From Mycolicibacterium brisbanense (GTDB lineage Bacteria > Actinomycetota > Actinomycetes > Mycobacteriales > Mycobacteriaceae): a stretch of DNA of 64,000 bases. The notes below the pieces were generated by a model. That model did not search any database, was not told where the DNA came from, and saw only the letters and a program-made list of their open reading frames with translations. The stretch is from positions 52,031 through 116,030 of the forward strand of contig NZ_BCSX01000050.1 of NCBI RefSeq assembly GCF_001570425.1, given 5' to 3'. A program made the position numbers and the translations under genes. This document shows positions 23,480-30,814 of the stretch, in pieces (the stretch's first letter is position 1; each line of letters starts with the position of its first letter).

Positions 23480-24756
23480 GATGCTTTGCGTCCCTTCGCA
23501 GCAGTCTTGGCCCTTCCCACCGCTACAGCGAGGCGGTCCAGCACGTCCTCACACAGTTCTCGGGACAGCAGCAGGCCCGGTTTGAACTGCAGCACACGGG
23601 GATCCAGTGTCGAGAAGATCGCCCACACCCCGAGCTGATAGAGCTCGCGCATCACGAACTTGGCACCCTCGGGGTGGTCGAATTCCAGCCCGATCACCAC
23701 GCCGTTCTGGCGGATCCCGACGAACCAGTCCGGATGGTCGGCCTGAATGCGCTGCAGGCCGTGGTCGAAGATGTCGGAGATGTAGTGGACCATCGAGCGC
23801 ACTTCGGGGCGGGTGCAGATCTCCAGTGTCTTGATCGCGGCGACACAGCCGAGTTCGGCGCCACCGAACGTGGAGATGTGGCCGAACCCGTCCTCGTTGA
23901 GCCACTGCGCAGCTCGATCGCCGAGCAGCGCCGCCGTGATCGGGTACATGCCGCCGGACAGCCCCTTGCCTGTCACCAGGATGTCGGGTTCGATGCCATG
24001 TTTGGTGATGCCCCACAGTTCACCGGTGCGCATCAGGCCGGTCTGCACCTCGTCGGCGATGTAGAGCGTGCCGTACTTCTCGGTGGCGGCCTTGACCGCT
24101 TCGAGGTAACCCGGTGCGGGAAGGGGGAATCCGTACGTTGCCGGGATGGTCTCCATGATCACCGCGGCGATGTCGCCGGAGGCCAGCACCTTCTCCATCG
24201 CGTCGATGTCGTTGAACGGCACCTGCAGGAATTCGTCGGGCTGGTCGGCGAGGAAGAATTTGGCGAACCGGTCGTCGCCGGTGGCCACCGCCAAGCCGGT
24301 GTGACCGTGGTAGGCCTTGACGATCGAGACGATCTTGCGGCGCTTGGTGGCATGCCGGGCACTCTTGAGCGCGATGTCGATGGCTTCGCCGCCGCCCGAT
24401 CCGAACGCGACCTTCTTGATCGACGCCGGCGCGGTCTCGACCAGGCGCTGCGCCAGAGCGGTACGGGCCACCGACGGGAAGTGGTGGTTGCCGACGTCGA
24501 AGTGCTGCATGCCTTCGGTAATCGCTTGCATCACTTCGGGATTGCGGTGGCCCAGGTTGTAGGTGCCGCCGTTGAGGTGCATGTCGATGAGACGACGCCC
24601 CTCCATGTCCCAGAGGAAATAACCCTCGCGGCGGTCGATCACCAGATCGACACCCGTGTCGGTCCAGAATTGTGTTTTGTCTGGATTCCAGAACGTCTTC
24701 GCCTTATCCAGCACTTCGGCTTTGGATTCGAACGTGAACGTGCCGTAGTCGTACAT
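23476..24756 (-). CDS. Class III aminotransferase-fold PLP enzyme, probable 1-amino-2-propanol-phosphate phospho-lyase
   Basis: A 426-residue PLP-dependent fold-type I protein. Seen: GSGGGEAIDIALKSARH (cofactor phosphate) near 119-135, YHGHTG at 149-154, Asp235 in IADEVQTG, and Schiff-base Lys264 in VTGKGLSGGMYP. Related phospho-lyases act on ethanolamine phosphate; in the aminoacetone microcompartment the enzyme is thought to release propionaldehyde, NH3 and phosphate from aminopropanol phosphate. It is the first gene of the minus-strand shell operon, with a promoter at 24798-24827. A true aminotransferase role is the alternative. Confidence 0.88.
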   Translation of the reverse strand: MYDYGTFTFESKAEVLDKAKTFWNPDKTQFWTDTGVDLVIDRREGYFLWDMEGRRLIDMHLNGGTYNLGHRNPEVMQAITEGMQHFDVGNHHFPSVARTALAQRLVETAPASIKKVAFGSGGGEAIDIALKSARHATKRRKIVSIVKAYHGHTGLAVATGDDRFAKFFLADQPDEFLQVPFNDIDAMEKVLASGDIAAVIMETIPATYGFPLPAPGYLEAVKAATEKYGTLYIADEVQTGLMRTGELWGITKHGIEPDILVTGKGLSGGMYPITAALLGDRAAQWLNEDGFGHISTFGGAELGCVAAIKTLEICTRPEVRSMVHYISDIFDHGLQRIQADHPDWFVGIRQNGVVIGLEFDHPEGAKFVMRELYQLGVWAIFSTLDPRVLQFKPGLLLSRELCEDVLDRLAVAVGRAKTAAKGRKAS

Positions 24757-24770
24757 GCGGCTCCCTCTTG

Positions 24771-24785
24771 AGCTACCTGGTAGCT
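24771..24785. promoter_or_regulatory. Perfect 15-bp palindrome in the leader of the shell operon
   Basis: Seen: AGCTACCTGGTAGCT, 7-bp perfect arms around one base, 14 bp upstream of the phospho-lyase ATG (24756) and just downstream of the predicted start of transcription. It is a candidate second operator, or a short leader hairpin. Confidence 0.45.
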
Positions 24786-24797
24786 GTGATGCCCCAC

Positions 24798-24827
24798 ACG
24801 CTAAATGGTCGCAACCATTTCTGTCAA
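24798..24827 (-). promoter_or_regulatory. Predicted promoter of the microcompartment operon with a spacer palindrome
   Basis: Seen on the minus strand: TTGACA (24822-24827), an 18-nt spacer, then TAGCGT (24798-24803). The spacer is almost exactly filled by the palindrome AAATGGTCGCAACCATTT (24803-24820; 7-bp perfect arms, 4-nt centre). Its TGGT-n4-ACCA core resembles HutC-type GntR operators. A protein bound there would block polymerase, so the operon is probably repressed without inducer (inferred). Confidence 0.6.
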
Positions 24828-24856
24828 TGGATCACACGAACCCTTGCCATTGGGTT

Positions 24857-24869
24857 TTGGTAGTGCCAA
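24857..24869. promoter_or_regulatory. Operator candidate upstream of the microcompartment permease
   Basis: Seen: TTGGTAGTGCCAA inside TTTTGGTAGTGCCAAT (24855-24870), differing at two positions from the motif before the GntR gene (17791-17806). A weak plus-strand promoter, TTGCCA (24844-24849) and AATATA (24868-24873), brackets it. The permease ATG lies 72 bp further on. Confidence 0.55.
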
Positions 24870-24941
24870 TATACGTAGAGTTCGTACTGTGGCCCAGGCC
24901 ACATCGAGCCTTCACCATAAGCCTGGAAGGTAAGCCGGTAG

Positions 24942-26477
24942 ATGACCGAACAAGCTGTCACGAAGAGTGAACACGCAGCTCAAGATGTACAACGCTTGAA
25001 ACGTAACGCCGTAGGCACCATCGGCGTGATCTTCATGGCGGTGGCTACCGCCGCTCCCATCACCGCAATGGTCGGCAACGTCCCGATCGCTGTAGGCGCC
25101 GGAAATGGTTCACACGCTCCCGCGGGCTACATCGTAGCCACCGTGGTCCTGGGCCTGTTTGCCGTCGGCTACGCCACCATGGCCAAGCACATCACCACCA
25201 CCGGTGCGTTCTACGGCTACATCTCCCACGGCCTCGGCCGCATCATCGGGATGGCCAGCGGCGGTTTGATCACCATGGCCTACGTGGTGTTCGAGCCCTC
25301 GCTCATCGGCATCTTCTCGTTCTTCTTCCAGAACCTGATGCAGTCGCAGCTGGGCATCCATGTTCACTGGATCATCCCGGCCCTGCTGATGCTGACGGCC
25401 AACGCGATCCTCACCTACTTCGACGTGAACCTGACCGCCAAGGTGCTCGGCGTATTCCTGGTGACCGAGATCGTCATGCTGGCACTCGGTGCGGTGGCGG
25501 TGCTGGTCCACGGCGGCGGTCCGGACGGCTTTGCGGTGAGCGAGACGCTCAACCCTGCGGGGGCATTCACGCCTGCCGCCGGAATCGCCGGTGCCAGTGC
25601 AGGTTTGGGCTTGTTCTTCGCCTTCTGGTCGTGGGTCGGGTTCGAGTCGACGGCGATGTACGGCGAGGAATCGCGCGACCCCAAGCGGATCATCCCGCGC
25701 GCGACCATGCTCAGCGTCCTCGGCGTCGGCGTGTTCTACGTGTTCGTGTCGTGGATGGCGATCGCGGGCACCGGCCCCCAGAAATCGGTCGAACTCGCGC
25801 AGAGCGCAGACACCGCGTCGGAGATCTTCTTCGGTCCGGTGCGGGGCTACTACGGGGAATGGGCCATCACCGTCTTCAACATCCTCCTGGTCACCGGCTC
25901 GTTCGCGTGCGGCATGGCGTTCCACAACTGCGCGTCGCGTTACCTCTACGCGCTGGGCCGGGAGGGTCTGTCCAAGGGGCTGCAGAGGACCCTCGGCGCA
26001 ACACATCCCAAGCACGGCTCGCCGCACATCGCGTCGTTCGTCCAGACCGGTATCGCCCTGGTGATCATCCTGGCGTTCCTGTTCGCGGGCATGGATCCGT
26101 ACGTCCACATGTATTCGCTGCTGGCCATCCTCGGCACCATGGCGATCCTGATCGTGCAGTCGCTGTGTGCGTTCTCCGTCATCAGCTACTTCCACCTGCG
26201 CAAGAACCATCCGGTGTCCAAGCACTGGTTCAAGACGCTGGTCGCCCCGGGGCTCGGCGGGATCGGCATGCTCTACGTGGTCTGGCTGCTCTGGGAGCAC
26301 AAAGATGCGGCGGCCGGGACCGCGTCGGGCACCCTGCTGTTCAAGCTGACTCCGTGGATCGTGGTGGGGCTGTTCGTGTTCGGCGCAGCCCTGGCCACCT
26401 ACTTCAAGCTGCGTGATCCGCGCCGCTATGACCTGATCGGCCGGATCGTGTTCGAGGACACCGTCATTCGAGACTGA
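24942..26477 (+). CDS. APC-family permease, probable amine importer for the microcompartment pathway
   Basis: A 511-residue integral membrane permease with about 12-14 hydrophobic segments. Seen: AVATAAPITAMVGNVPIAVGAGNG (helix 1), the APC signature FWSWVGFESTAMYGEESRDPKRIIPRATML near 228-257, and CASRYLYALGREGL. It is divergent from the shell operon across a 185-bp control region with three palindromes, so it probably imports the substrate (1-amino-2-propanol or a related amine; inferred). It is paralogous to the permease at 9441-10970 and is also followed by a WAPYGGP-motif gene. Confidence 0.9.
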   Translation: MTEQAVTKSEHAAQDVQRLKRNAVGTIGVIFMAVATAAPITAMVGNVPIAVGAGNGSHAPAGYIVATVVLGLFAVGYATMAKHITTTGAFYGYISHGLGRIIGMASGGLITMAYVVFEPSLIGIFSFFFQNLMQSQLGIHVHWIIPALLMLTANAILTYFDVNLTAKVLGVFLVTEIVMLALGAVAVLVHGGGPDGFAVSETLNPAGAFTPAAGIAGASAGLGLFFAFWSWVGFESTAMYGEESRDPKRIIPRATMLSVLGVGVFYVFVSWMAIAGTGPQKSVELAQSADTASEIFFGPVRGYYGEWAITVFNILLVTGSFACGMAFHNCASRYLYALGREGLSKGLQRTLGATHPKHGSPHIASFVQTGIALVIILAFLFAGMDPYVHMYSLLAILGTMAILIVQSLCAFSVISYFHLRKNHPVSKHWFKTLVAPGLGGIGMLYVVWLLWEHKDAAAGTASGTLLFKLTPWIVVGLFVFGAALATYFKLRDPRRYDLIGRIVFEDTVIRD

Positions 26478-26481
26478 CGTC

Positions 26482-26760
26482 GTGGACACGTTCGAGCGTG
26501 GCGTCCTGCAGTTCGTCCTCGCGTGGGCTCCCTACGGGGGTCCACGCGAGGACGACGTCTGGGTGCAGTTCGGGATGACGGTCGAGCAACTGGGCGCACG
26601 GTTCGCCAAGATCGTGGCCGGCCTCCTGCCGCGTGTCCGGGCGCTGCCCAACGCCGACAGGTGTCTGCTCCAGCGAGCCTGCGTGCACCTGCGGCAGTCA
26701 AGGTCCGATGCTGAAAGCCTTTCGCAGGGCAGAGATCTGGCTGGCGATGAAGGCGCGTGA
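26482..26760 (+). CDS. Small helical protein with WAPYGGP motif, DUF3263-like
   Basis: A 92-residue protein of unknown function. Seen: FVLAWAPYGGPREDDVWVQFGMTVEQLGARFAKIV, matching the protein at 11019-11369 over its first half. GTG 26482 begins 4 nt after the permease stop, so it is probably co-translated with the permease. Its last 63 bp overlap the 3' end of the convergent esterase gene. The permease/small-protein pairing seen twice suggests a permease-linked regulator or adaptor (inferred). The C-terminal third is not conserved between the two. Confidence 0.7.
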   Translation: MDTFERGVLQFVLAWAPYGGPREDDVWVQFGMTVEQLGARFAKIVAGLLPRVRALPNADRCLLQRACVHLRQSRSDAESLSQGRDLAGDEGA

Positions 26761-27597
26761 CACCGTGGATTTCGGCGCCAGCTGATCGAATCCGTGGAAG
26801 GCGCCGTCCACGATGTCGAGCTCGCAGGGCACCCCGGCGTCGCGCAGCCGCTTGGCGTACCTGACGTCCTCGTCGTGGAACAGGTCGAGCGTGCCGACGC
26901 CGATCCACGCAGGCGGCAGGCCGGACAGATCCGTTCGGCGGGCCGGTACGGCGGTCGCCGGGTCCGCGTCACCCAGGTAGGCCGACCAGCCGAACCGGTT
27001 GCTGCCCTGTGTCCACAACCGGTGGCCCGGGTGATCGAACTCCGCACCCGCCGTGCGGTCGTCGAGCATCGGATACACCAGAATCTGTGCGACAAGCGGT
27101 ATTTCACCACGATCACGCGCCAGCAGGGCGAGCGCGGCGGCCAACCCTCCGCCCGCGCTGGCACCGGCGACCGCCACCCTGGCGGGATCGACTGCCGGTA
27201 GCGCAGCCAACCACGCCAGTGCCGAGTAGCAGTCCTCGAGGCCGGCCGGATACGGATGTTGCGGTGCCAGACGGTACTTCACCGCCGCGACGGTGATGCC
27301 CAGTTCGGCGGCGAAGCGGCGGCAGAGCGCATCGTCCTGCGCGGGGCTGCCGATCACATAGCCACCGCCGTGAATCCACAACAGTGCGGGCCCCGCGGTG
27401 GTGCGAGCCGTCGGGCGGAACAATCGCACCCCGGCCCCCGAGGCCAGCGTCAGCACCTCGACGTCTTTCGGGGTGGCCCGGCCGTGCCATTCGGTGAGCT
27501 TCTGCATGACCGGCAGCGTCGAGCGGGTGACGAGGCTGCGCGGTATGAACCGCGCCAGCCGGGCCAGGTCGGGGTGGAAGGCAGTGGCGGGCGTCAC
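26698..27597 (-). CDS. HSL-family alpha/beta hydrolase (carboxylesterase)
   Basis: A 299-residue esterase of the hormone-sensitive-lipase family. Seen: the oxyanion motif IHGGGYVIG near 74-82, the nucleophile elbow GASAGG near 144-149, a DLFHDEDVRYAKRL segment carrying the catalytic Asp, and GAFHGFD with the catalytic His near 270. It is cytosolic or loosely membrane-associated; no signal peptide is visible. It overlaps the small WAPYGGP gene tail to tail. Its link to either neighbouring pathway is not evident. Confidence 0.88.
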   Translation of the reverse strand: MTPATAFHPDLARLARFIPRSLVTRSTLPVMQKLTEWHGRATPKDVEVLTLASGAGVRLFRPTARTTAGPALLWIHGGGYVIGSPAQDDALCRRFAAELGITVAAVKYRLAPQHPYPAGLEDCYSALAWLAALPAVDPARVAVAGASAGGGLAAALALLARDRGEIPLVAQILVYPMLDDRTAGAEFDHPGHRLWTQGSNRFGWSAYLGDADPATAVPARRTDLSGLPPAWIGVGTLDLFHDEDVRYAKRLRDAGVPCELDIVDGAFHGFDQLAPKSTVSRAFIASQISALRKAFSIGP

Positions 27598-27629
27598 ACA
27601 ACCTGTCTACCACTTAGCTTGGCTATCGG

Positions 27630-28340
27630 TTACGTCAGCACCGTCTCGAACGCGATTCGGTCCCCACGGTAAAGCGCCCGCACCAGTTCGATCGGCACCC
27701 CTTCCGTGTCCAGAGACCGCCGGTTGAGCAGCAGCATCGGCATCGCGGTGGTGGATTCGAGCAGCTCGGCTTCGCGTGGTGACGCCAGGGCGGTCTCGAT
27801 GCGTTCGGTGGCCGAGCCGAATTGCACGCCTGTGGCCCGGATGGCCGCATACAGCGATGTGGTCGGATCGAAGGTGGTCGCCAGGTCGGCGAAGCGGGCC
27901 GACGAGAGGTACGTGCTCTCCAGGCCGATGCGCTGATCGTCGGCGAGCAGGACCCGCTCCAGGTGCAGCACTGGGCCGCCGAGCGGAATGCCCAGGCCCG
28001 CAGCGAGTTCGGTACCGGCGTCGATGATCTCCGTGGTGACCTCGAGCCGGCCCGGCGTCCGCCCGACCGCCAGTGCGCCCTCGGTGTAGGACTGCAGGCT
28101 GAGCGGCTGGGTGAGTTTGGGGCGTGACACCACCGTGCCGCGGCCGCGCCGTTCGATGCGCCCGGCCACCAGCAGTTCGTGCAGCGCCTGCCGGACGGTT
28201 TCGCGGGCCACCCCGAACTGGACGGCGAGTTCACGTTCGGCGGGTACAGGGTCGCCCTCGGCAAGGTCGGCCAGCATGGTGTCGAGCGCGGTGCGAATCA
28301 CATAGGGCTTCGGGAGCGGCTTCTGCTGGGGCGACGTCAC
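27630..28340 (-). CDS. GntR/HutC-family regulator, PhnF-like
   Basis: A 236-residue GntR repressor. Seen: the winged helix (VPAERELAVQFGVARETVRQALHELLVAGRIERRGRGTVV, about 32-72) and a UTRA domain from residue 75. It sits 3 nt after the HD gene and both are divergent from the phosphonate genes. The 109-bp gap between the two directions holds TGGTCTATACCA, whose reverse complement is the site I recall for PhnF of M. smegmatis. It is therefore probably a phosphonate- or phosphate-responsive repressor of both transcripts (inferred). Confidence 0.88.
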   Translation of the reverse strand: MTSPQQKPLPKPYVIRTALDTMLADLAEGDPVPAERELAVQFGVARETVRQALHELLVAGRIERRGRGTVVSRPKLTQPLSLQSYTEGALAVGRTPGRLEVTTEIIDAGTELAAGLGIPLGGPVLHLERVLLADDQRIGLESTYLSSARFADLATTFDPTTSLYAAIRATGVQFGSATERIETALASPREAELLESTTAMPMLLLNRRSLDTEGVPIELVRALYRGDRIAFETVLT

Positions 28341-28343
28341 CGG

Positions 28344-28862
28344 TCAGTTACCTTGCCGCACAATCCGTTCGGCGACGGCCAGCACGTCGTCGACGGTGGC
28401 GCCGCGGGCCTGCGGGTCCTTTGCCGCGTCGTCGTAGTGGCGCAGCCGCAGCGCATCGGGCCACCAGGGGTGCGCGACGTAGGTCGCGTCCACGCTCGCG
28501 CCACCCTGGTGTTGCAGCGACAGGGCCGAAACATCCGAGAGCGCGTAGTTCGGGTCGGTCGCGGCCAGGTAGCGCTTGGCCGCGACGTGCGCACCCGCCA
28601 GCCAGCCGACGCGCTCGCCGAACCGCGGGGTCAGCCAGTCCCGCGCGAAGCGGTCGTGCTGCTCGACGCCCTCGTGCTGCGCGAACAGCGGGCTGTGGGC
28701 CAGGTCGTGCAGTGCTGCGGCAAGCACCAGTTCATCGTCGGCACCGTCGTCGACGGCGCGGGCTGCGGACTGCAGTGCGTGGTCCAATTCGTCGACGGCT
28801 TCCTCGTCCCATACGCCGCGCAGGGAGTGGAGGACGCGGCCGATCTCGGCGACCTGTTGCAT
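28344..28862 (-). CDS. PhnZ-like HD-domain oxygenase, phosphonate-operon associated
   Basis: A 172-residue HD-fold protein resembling PhnZ/TmpB, mixed-valence di-iron oxygenases that cleave the C-P bond of 1-hydroxylated aminoethylphosphonates. Seen metal ligands: His28, His52-Asp53 (LHDLAHSP), His69, His92 (GAHVAAKRYL) and Asp144/145 in RHYDDAAKDP; the 24-residue spacing His28-His52 equals that of PhnZ. The position matching PhnZ Tyr24 appears to be Trp18, while Glu21 is kept, so the substrate may differ. No PhnY-like hydroxylase is encoded nearby. Confidence 0.8.
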   Translation of the reverse strand: MQQVAEIGRVLHSLRGVWDEEAVDELDHALQSAARAVDDGADDELVLAAALHDLAHSPLFAQHEGVEQHDRFARDWLTPRFGERVGWLAGAHVAAKRYLAATDPNYALSDVSALSLQHQGGASVDATYVAHPWWPDALRLRHYDDAAKDPQARGATVDDVLAVAERIVRQGN

Positions 28863-28882
28863 GCCGACAGTGTAACCCCGTT

Positions 28883-28894
28883 TGGTCTATACCA
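28883..28894. promoter_or_regulatory. PhnF-type operator
   Basis: Seen: TGGTCTATACCA, containing the HutC consensus GTnTAnAC. Its reverse complement TGGTATAGACCA is identical to the PhnF site I recall from M. smegmatis phnD-phnF. It lies 21 bp before the HD gene start and 78 bp before the FAD oxidoreductase start, so it can govern both directions. Confidence 0.7.
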
Positions 28895-28971
28895 GTTCTT
28901 AACCTGGTGTTCGGCGCCACAACACCCGCAGGACTGCGGCCTGTCGTGATCAGCAGCGATGGTCATCAACC

Positions 28972-30087
28972 ATGCGCGTGACGATCATCGGTGGTGGGAT
29001 TCTCGGCACCGCGCACGCCGTCGAAGCGGTGAGTCGCGGTCATCAGGTCGTACACCTTGAGCGCGAAGCCGAGGCCCGGGGTGCGTCGGTGCGCAACTTC
29101 GGCCTCGTATGGGTTTCGGGGCGCTCGACCGGTGAACTCGAGGCCGCCCTGCGGTCACGTGAGCTGTGGGAGAAGCTCGCCGCCGACATCCCCGGAATCG
29201 GGTTCCGGCCGGCCGGTTCGATCACGCTGCTGCGCACGCCGGCCGAACTGGCTGTCGCGCAAGAGGCCGCGCAGGGCGTGAACGCGTATCACCGCGGCTT
29301 CACCCTGCTCGAACCGGACGAGGTGCGCGCGCTCAACCCTGCCCTGCGAGGAGACTTTCTCGGCGGGCTGCATTGCGCGCTCGACGCCGCGGTCGAGTCC
29401 CGCCAGGCACTGCCGGCGATCCGTGACTACCTGTCCGCGAGCGGCCGCTACGAATTCGTACCGGGCGTCGAGGCTCGCGCGGTCGACAACCGCACCGTGC
29501 GCGATGACCACGGCAACCGCTATGACGCCGACCTGGTGCTGGTGTGCGCGGGAGCCGCGCACGGCGGGCTGGTCCGCGAACTCGCGGGCAATCTTCCGGT
29601 CCGGCGGGTGCGATTGCAGATGATGCAGACCGAGCCGCTCGGTGAGACCATGACCACCGCCATCGCCGATGCGGACAGTTTCCGCTACTACCCTGCCTTC
29701 GCCGGTGCCGCGTTGGACACGTTGCGCACCAACGAGGCTCAGCATCCCGTCGCCGAGGCGGCGCACATGCAACTACTGTGTGTCCAGCGTCTGCACGGCG
29801 GCCTGACCATCGGCGACACGCACGAATATGACGAACCGTTCGGATTCGACGTGCACGAACCGCCCTACGACTACCTCGTGAGCGTCGTCGAGGAGTTCCT
29901 CGGCCGCACCCTGCCCCCGATCCGGCAGCGCTGGGCCGGGGTGTACAGCCAATGCGTCGACCCGCATCAGCTGGTGTGCCGGGCCGAACCCGAAAACGAC
30001 GTGTGGGTGATCACCGGTCCGGGGGGACGCGGGATGACGCTCGGGCCCGCCATCGCCGAGCAGACCGCCGATCTCATCGGATTCTGA
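28972..30087 (+). CDS. FAD-dependent oxidoreductase, phosphonate-associated (TIGR03364-like)
   Basis: A 371-residue DAO-family flavoprotein. Seen: IIGGGILGTAHAVEAVSRGHQVVHLERE at residues 4-31, then GASVRNFGLVWVSGRS, the typical opening of the phosphonate-linked DAO subgroup, and GPGGRGMTLGPAIAEQTADL at the C terminus. Such enzymes oxidise an amine or N-methylamine. In a phosphonate cluster the product could be phosphonoacetaldehyde from an N-substituted aminoethylphosphonate, which the next gene could hydrolyse (inferred). It heads the plus-strand transcript. Confidence 0.85.
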   Translation: MRVTIIGGGILGTAHAVEAVSRGHQVVHLEREAEARGASVRNFGLVWVSGRSTGELEAALRSRELWEKLAADIPGIGFRPAGSITLLRTPAELAVAQEAAQGVNAYHRGFTLLEPDEVRALNPALRGDFLGGLHCALDAAVESRQALPAIRDYLSASGRYEFVPGVEARAVDNRTVRDDHGNRYDADLVLVCAGAAHGGLVRELAGNLPVRRVRLQMMQTEPLGETMTTAIADADSFRYYPAFAGAALDTLRTNEAQHPVAEAAHMQLLCVQRLHGGLTIGDTHEYDEPFGFDVHEPPYDYLVSVVEEFLGRTLPPIRQRWAGVYSQCVDPHQLVCRAEPENDVWVITGPGGRGMTLGPAIAEQTADLIGF

Positions 30088-30100
30088 GTGAGGGAAACGC

Positions 30101-30799
30101 ATGTCTACCAATGACATACAACTTGATGACATTCAGCTCGCTGTCATCGACATGGCAGGCACGACGGTGTCCGACGACGGGCTGGTGGTCAGTGCGTTCG
30201 ATTCCGCCGCAACGGCCGTCGGGCTGCCCGCAGCCGGGCCCGAACGGGACCGCGCCCGCGAGTACGTGCTCGACACCATGGGGCAGTCCAAGATCGAGGT
30301 GTTCCGTGCCCTGTTCGGCACCGAGGACCTGGCGCGCCGCGCCAACGCCGAATTCGAGAAGGCCTATGCCAAGTTGATCGCGGCCGGCCGGGCGGAGCCC
30401 ATCGACGGTGCGGCCGAAGCGATCACAGAGTTGCGCCAGGCCGGTATCAAGGTCGCGCTGACCACCGGATTCAGTGGCGTCACGCAGGGCAAGCTGCTGT
30501 CCGCGCTCGGCTGGCAGGACCTGGCCGATCTGGTGCTTGCGCCGGAACCCGGCGTGCGCGGGCGTCCCCATCCGGACCTCATCCTGACCGCGTTGATCCG
30601 GCTTCAGGTCGAGGCCGTAGAGAACGTCGCGGTCCTCGGCGACACCGCCAACGACATCGAAAGTGCCCTGCGCGCAGGCGCTGCCATCGCCGCGGGCACC
30701 CTCACCGGCGCGCATTCCGAAGAACAACTGCGCGCCGCCGGAGCCACCCACGTGGTCGGCTCCGTCACCGACTTCGCCGACCTGTTGTTGCTTGGCTGA
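30101..30799 (+). CDS. Phosphonatase-like HAD hydrolase (TIGR03351-like)
   Basis: A 232-residue HAD hydrolase close to phosphonoacetaldehyde hydrolase PhnX. Seen: nucleophile Asp17 in VIDMAGTT (the DxA form of phosphonatases, not DxD), motif II LTTGFSG, and VLGDTANDIESALRAGA. Lys64 in MGQSKIE lies where the cap-domain Schiff-base Lys of PhnX (MGLLKID) would align by eye, which favours true phosphonatase chemistry. It is 13 nt after the FAD oxidoreductase gene and 15 nt before the transporter genes. Confidence 0.85.
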   Translation: MSTNDIQLDDIQLAVIDMAGTTVSDDGLVVSAFDSAATAVGLPAAGPERDRAREYVLDTMGQSKIEVFRALFGTEDLARRANAEFEKAYAKLIAAGRAEPIDGAAEAITELRQAGIKVALTTGFSGVTQGKLLSALGWQDLADLVLAPEPGVRGRPHPDLILTALIRLQVEAVENVAVLGDTANDIESALRAGAAIAAGTLTGAHSEEQLRAAGATHVVGSVTDFADLLLLG

Positions 30800-30814
30800 T
30801 CAGAGAAGGAACCC

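Noticed and set aside
25110..26489. 459-codon minus-strand frame opposite the permease
   Set aside because: Composition (Glu, His, Gln, Arg rich) is the complement of a hydrophobic permease; no domain seen.
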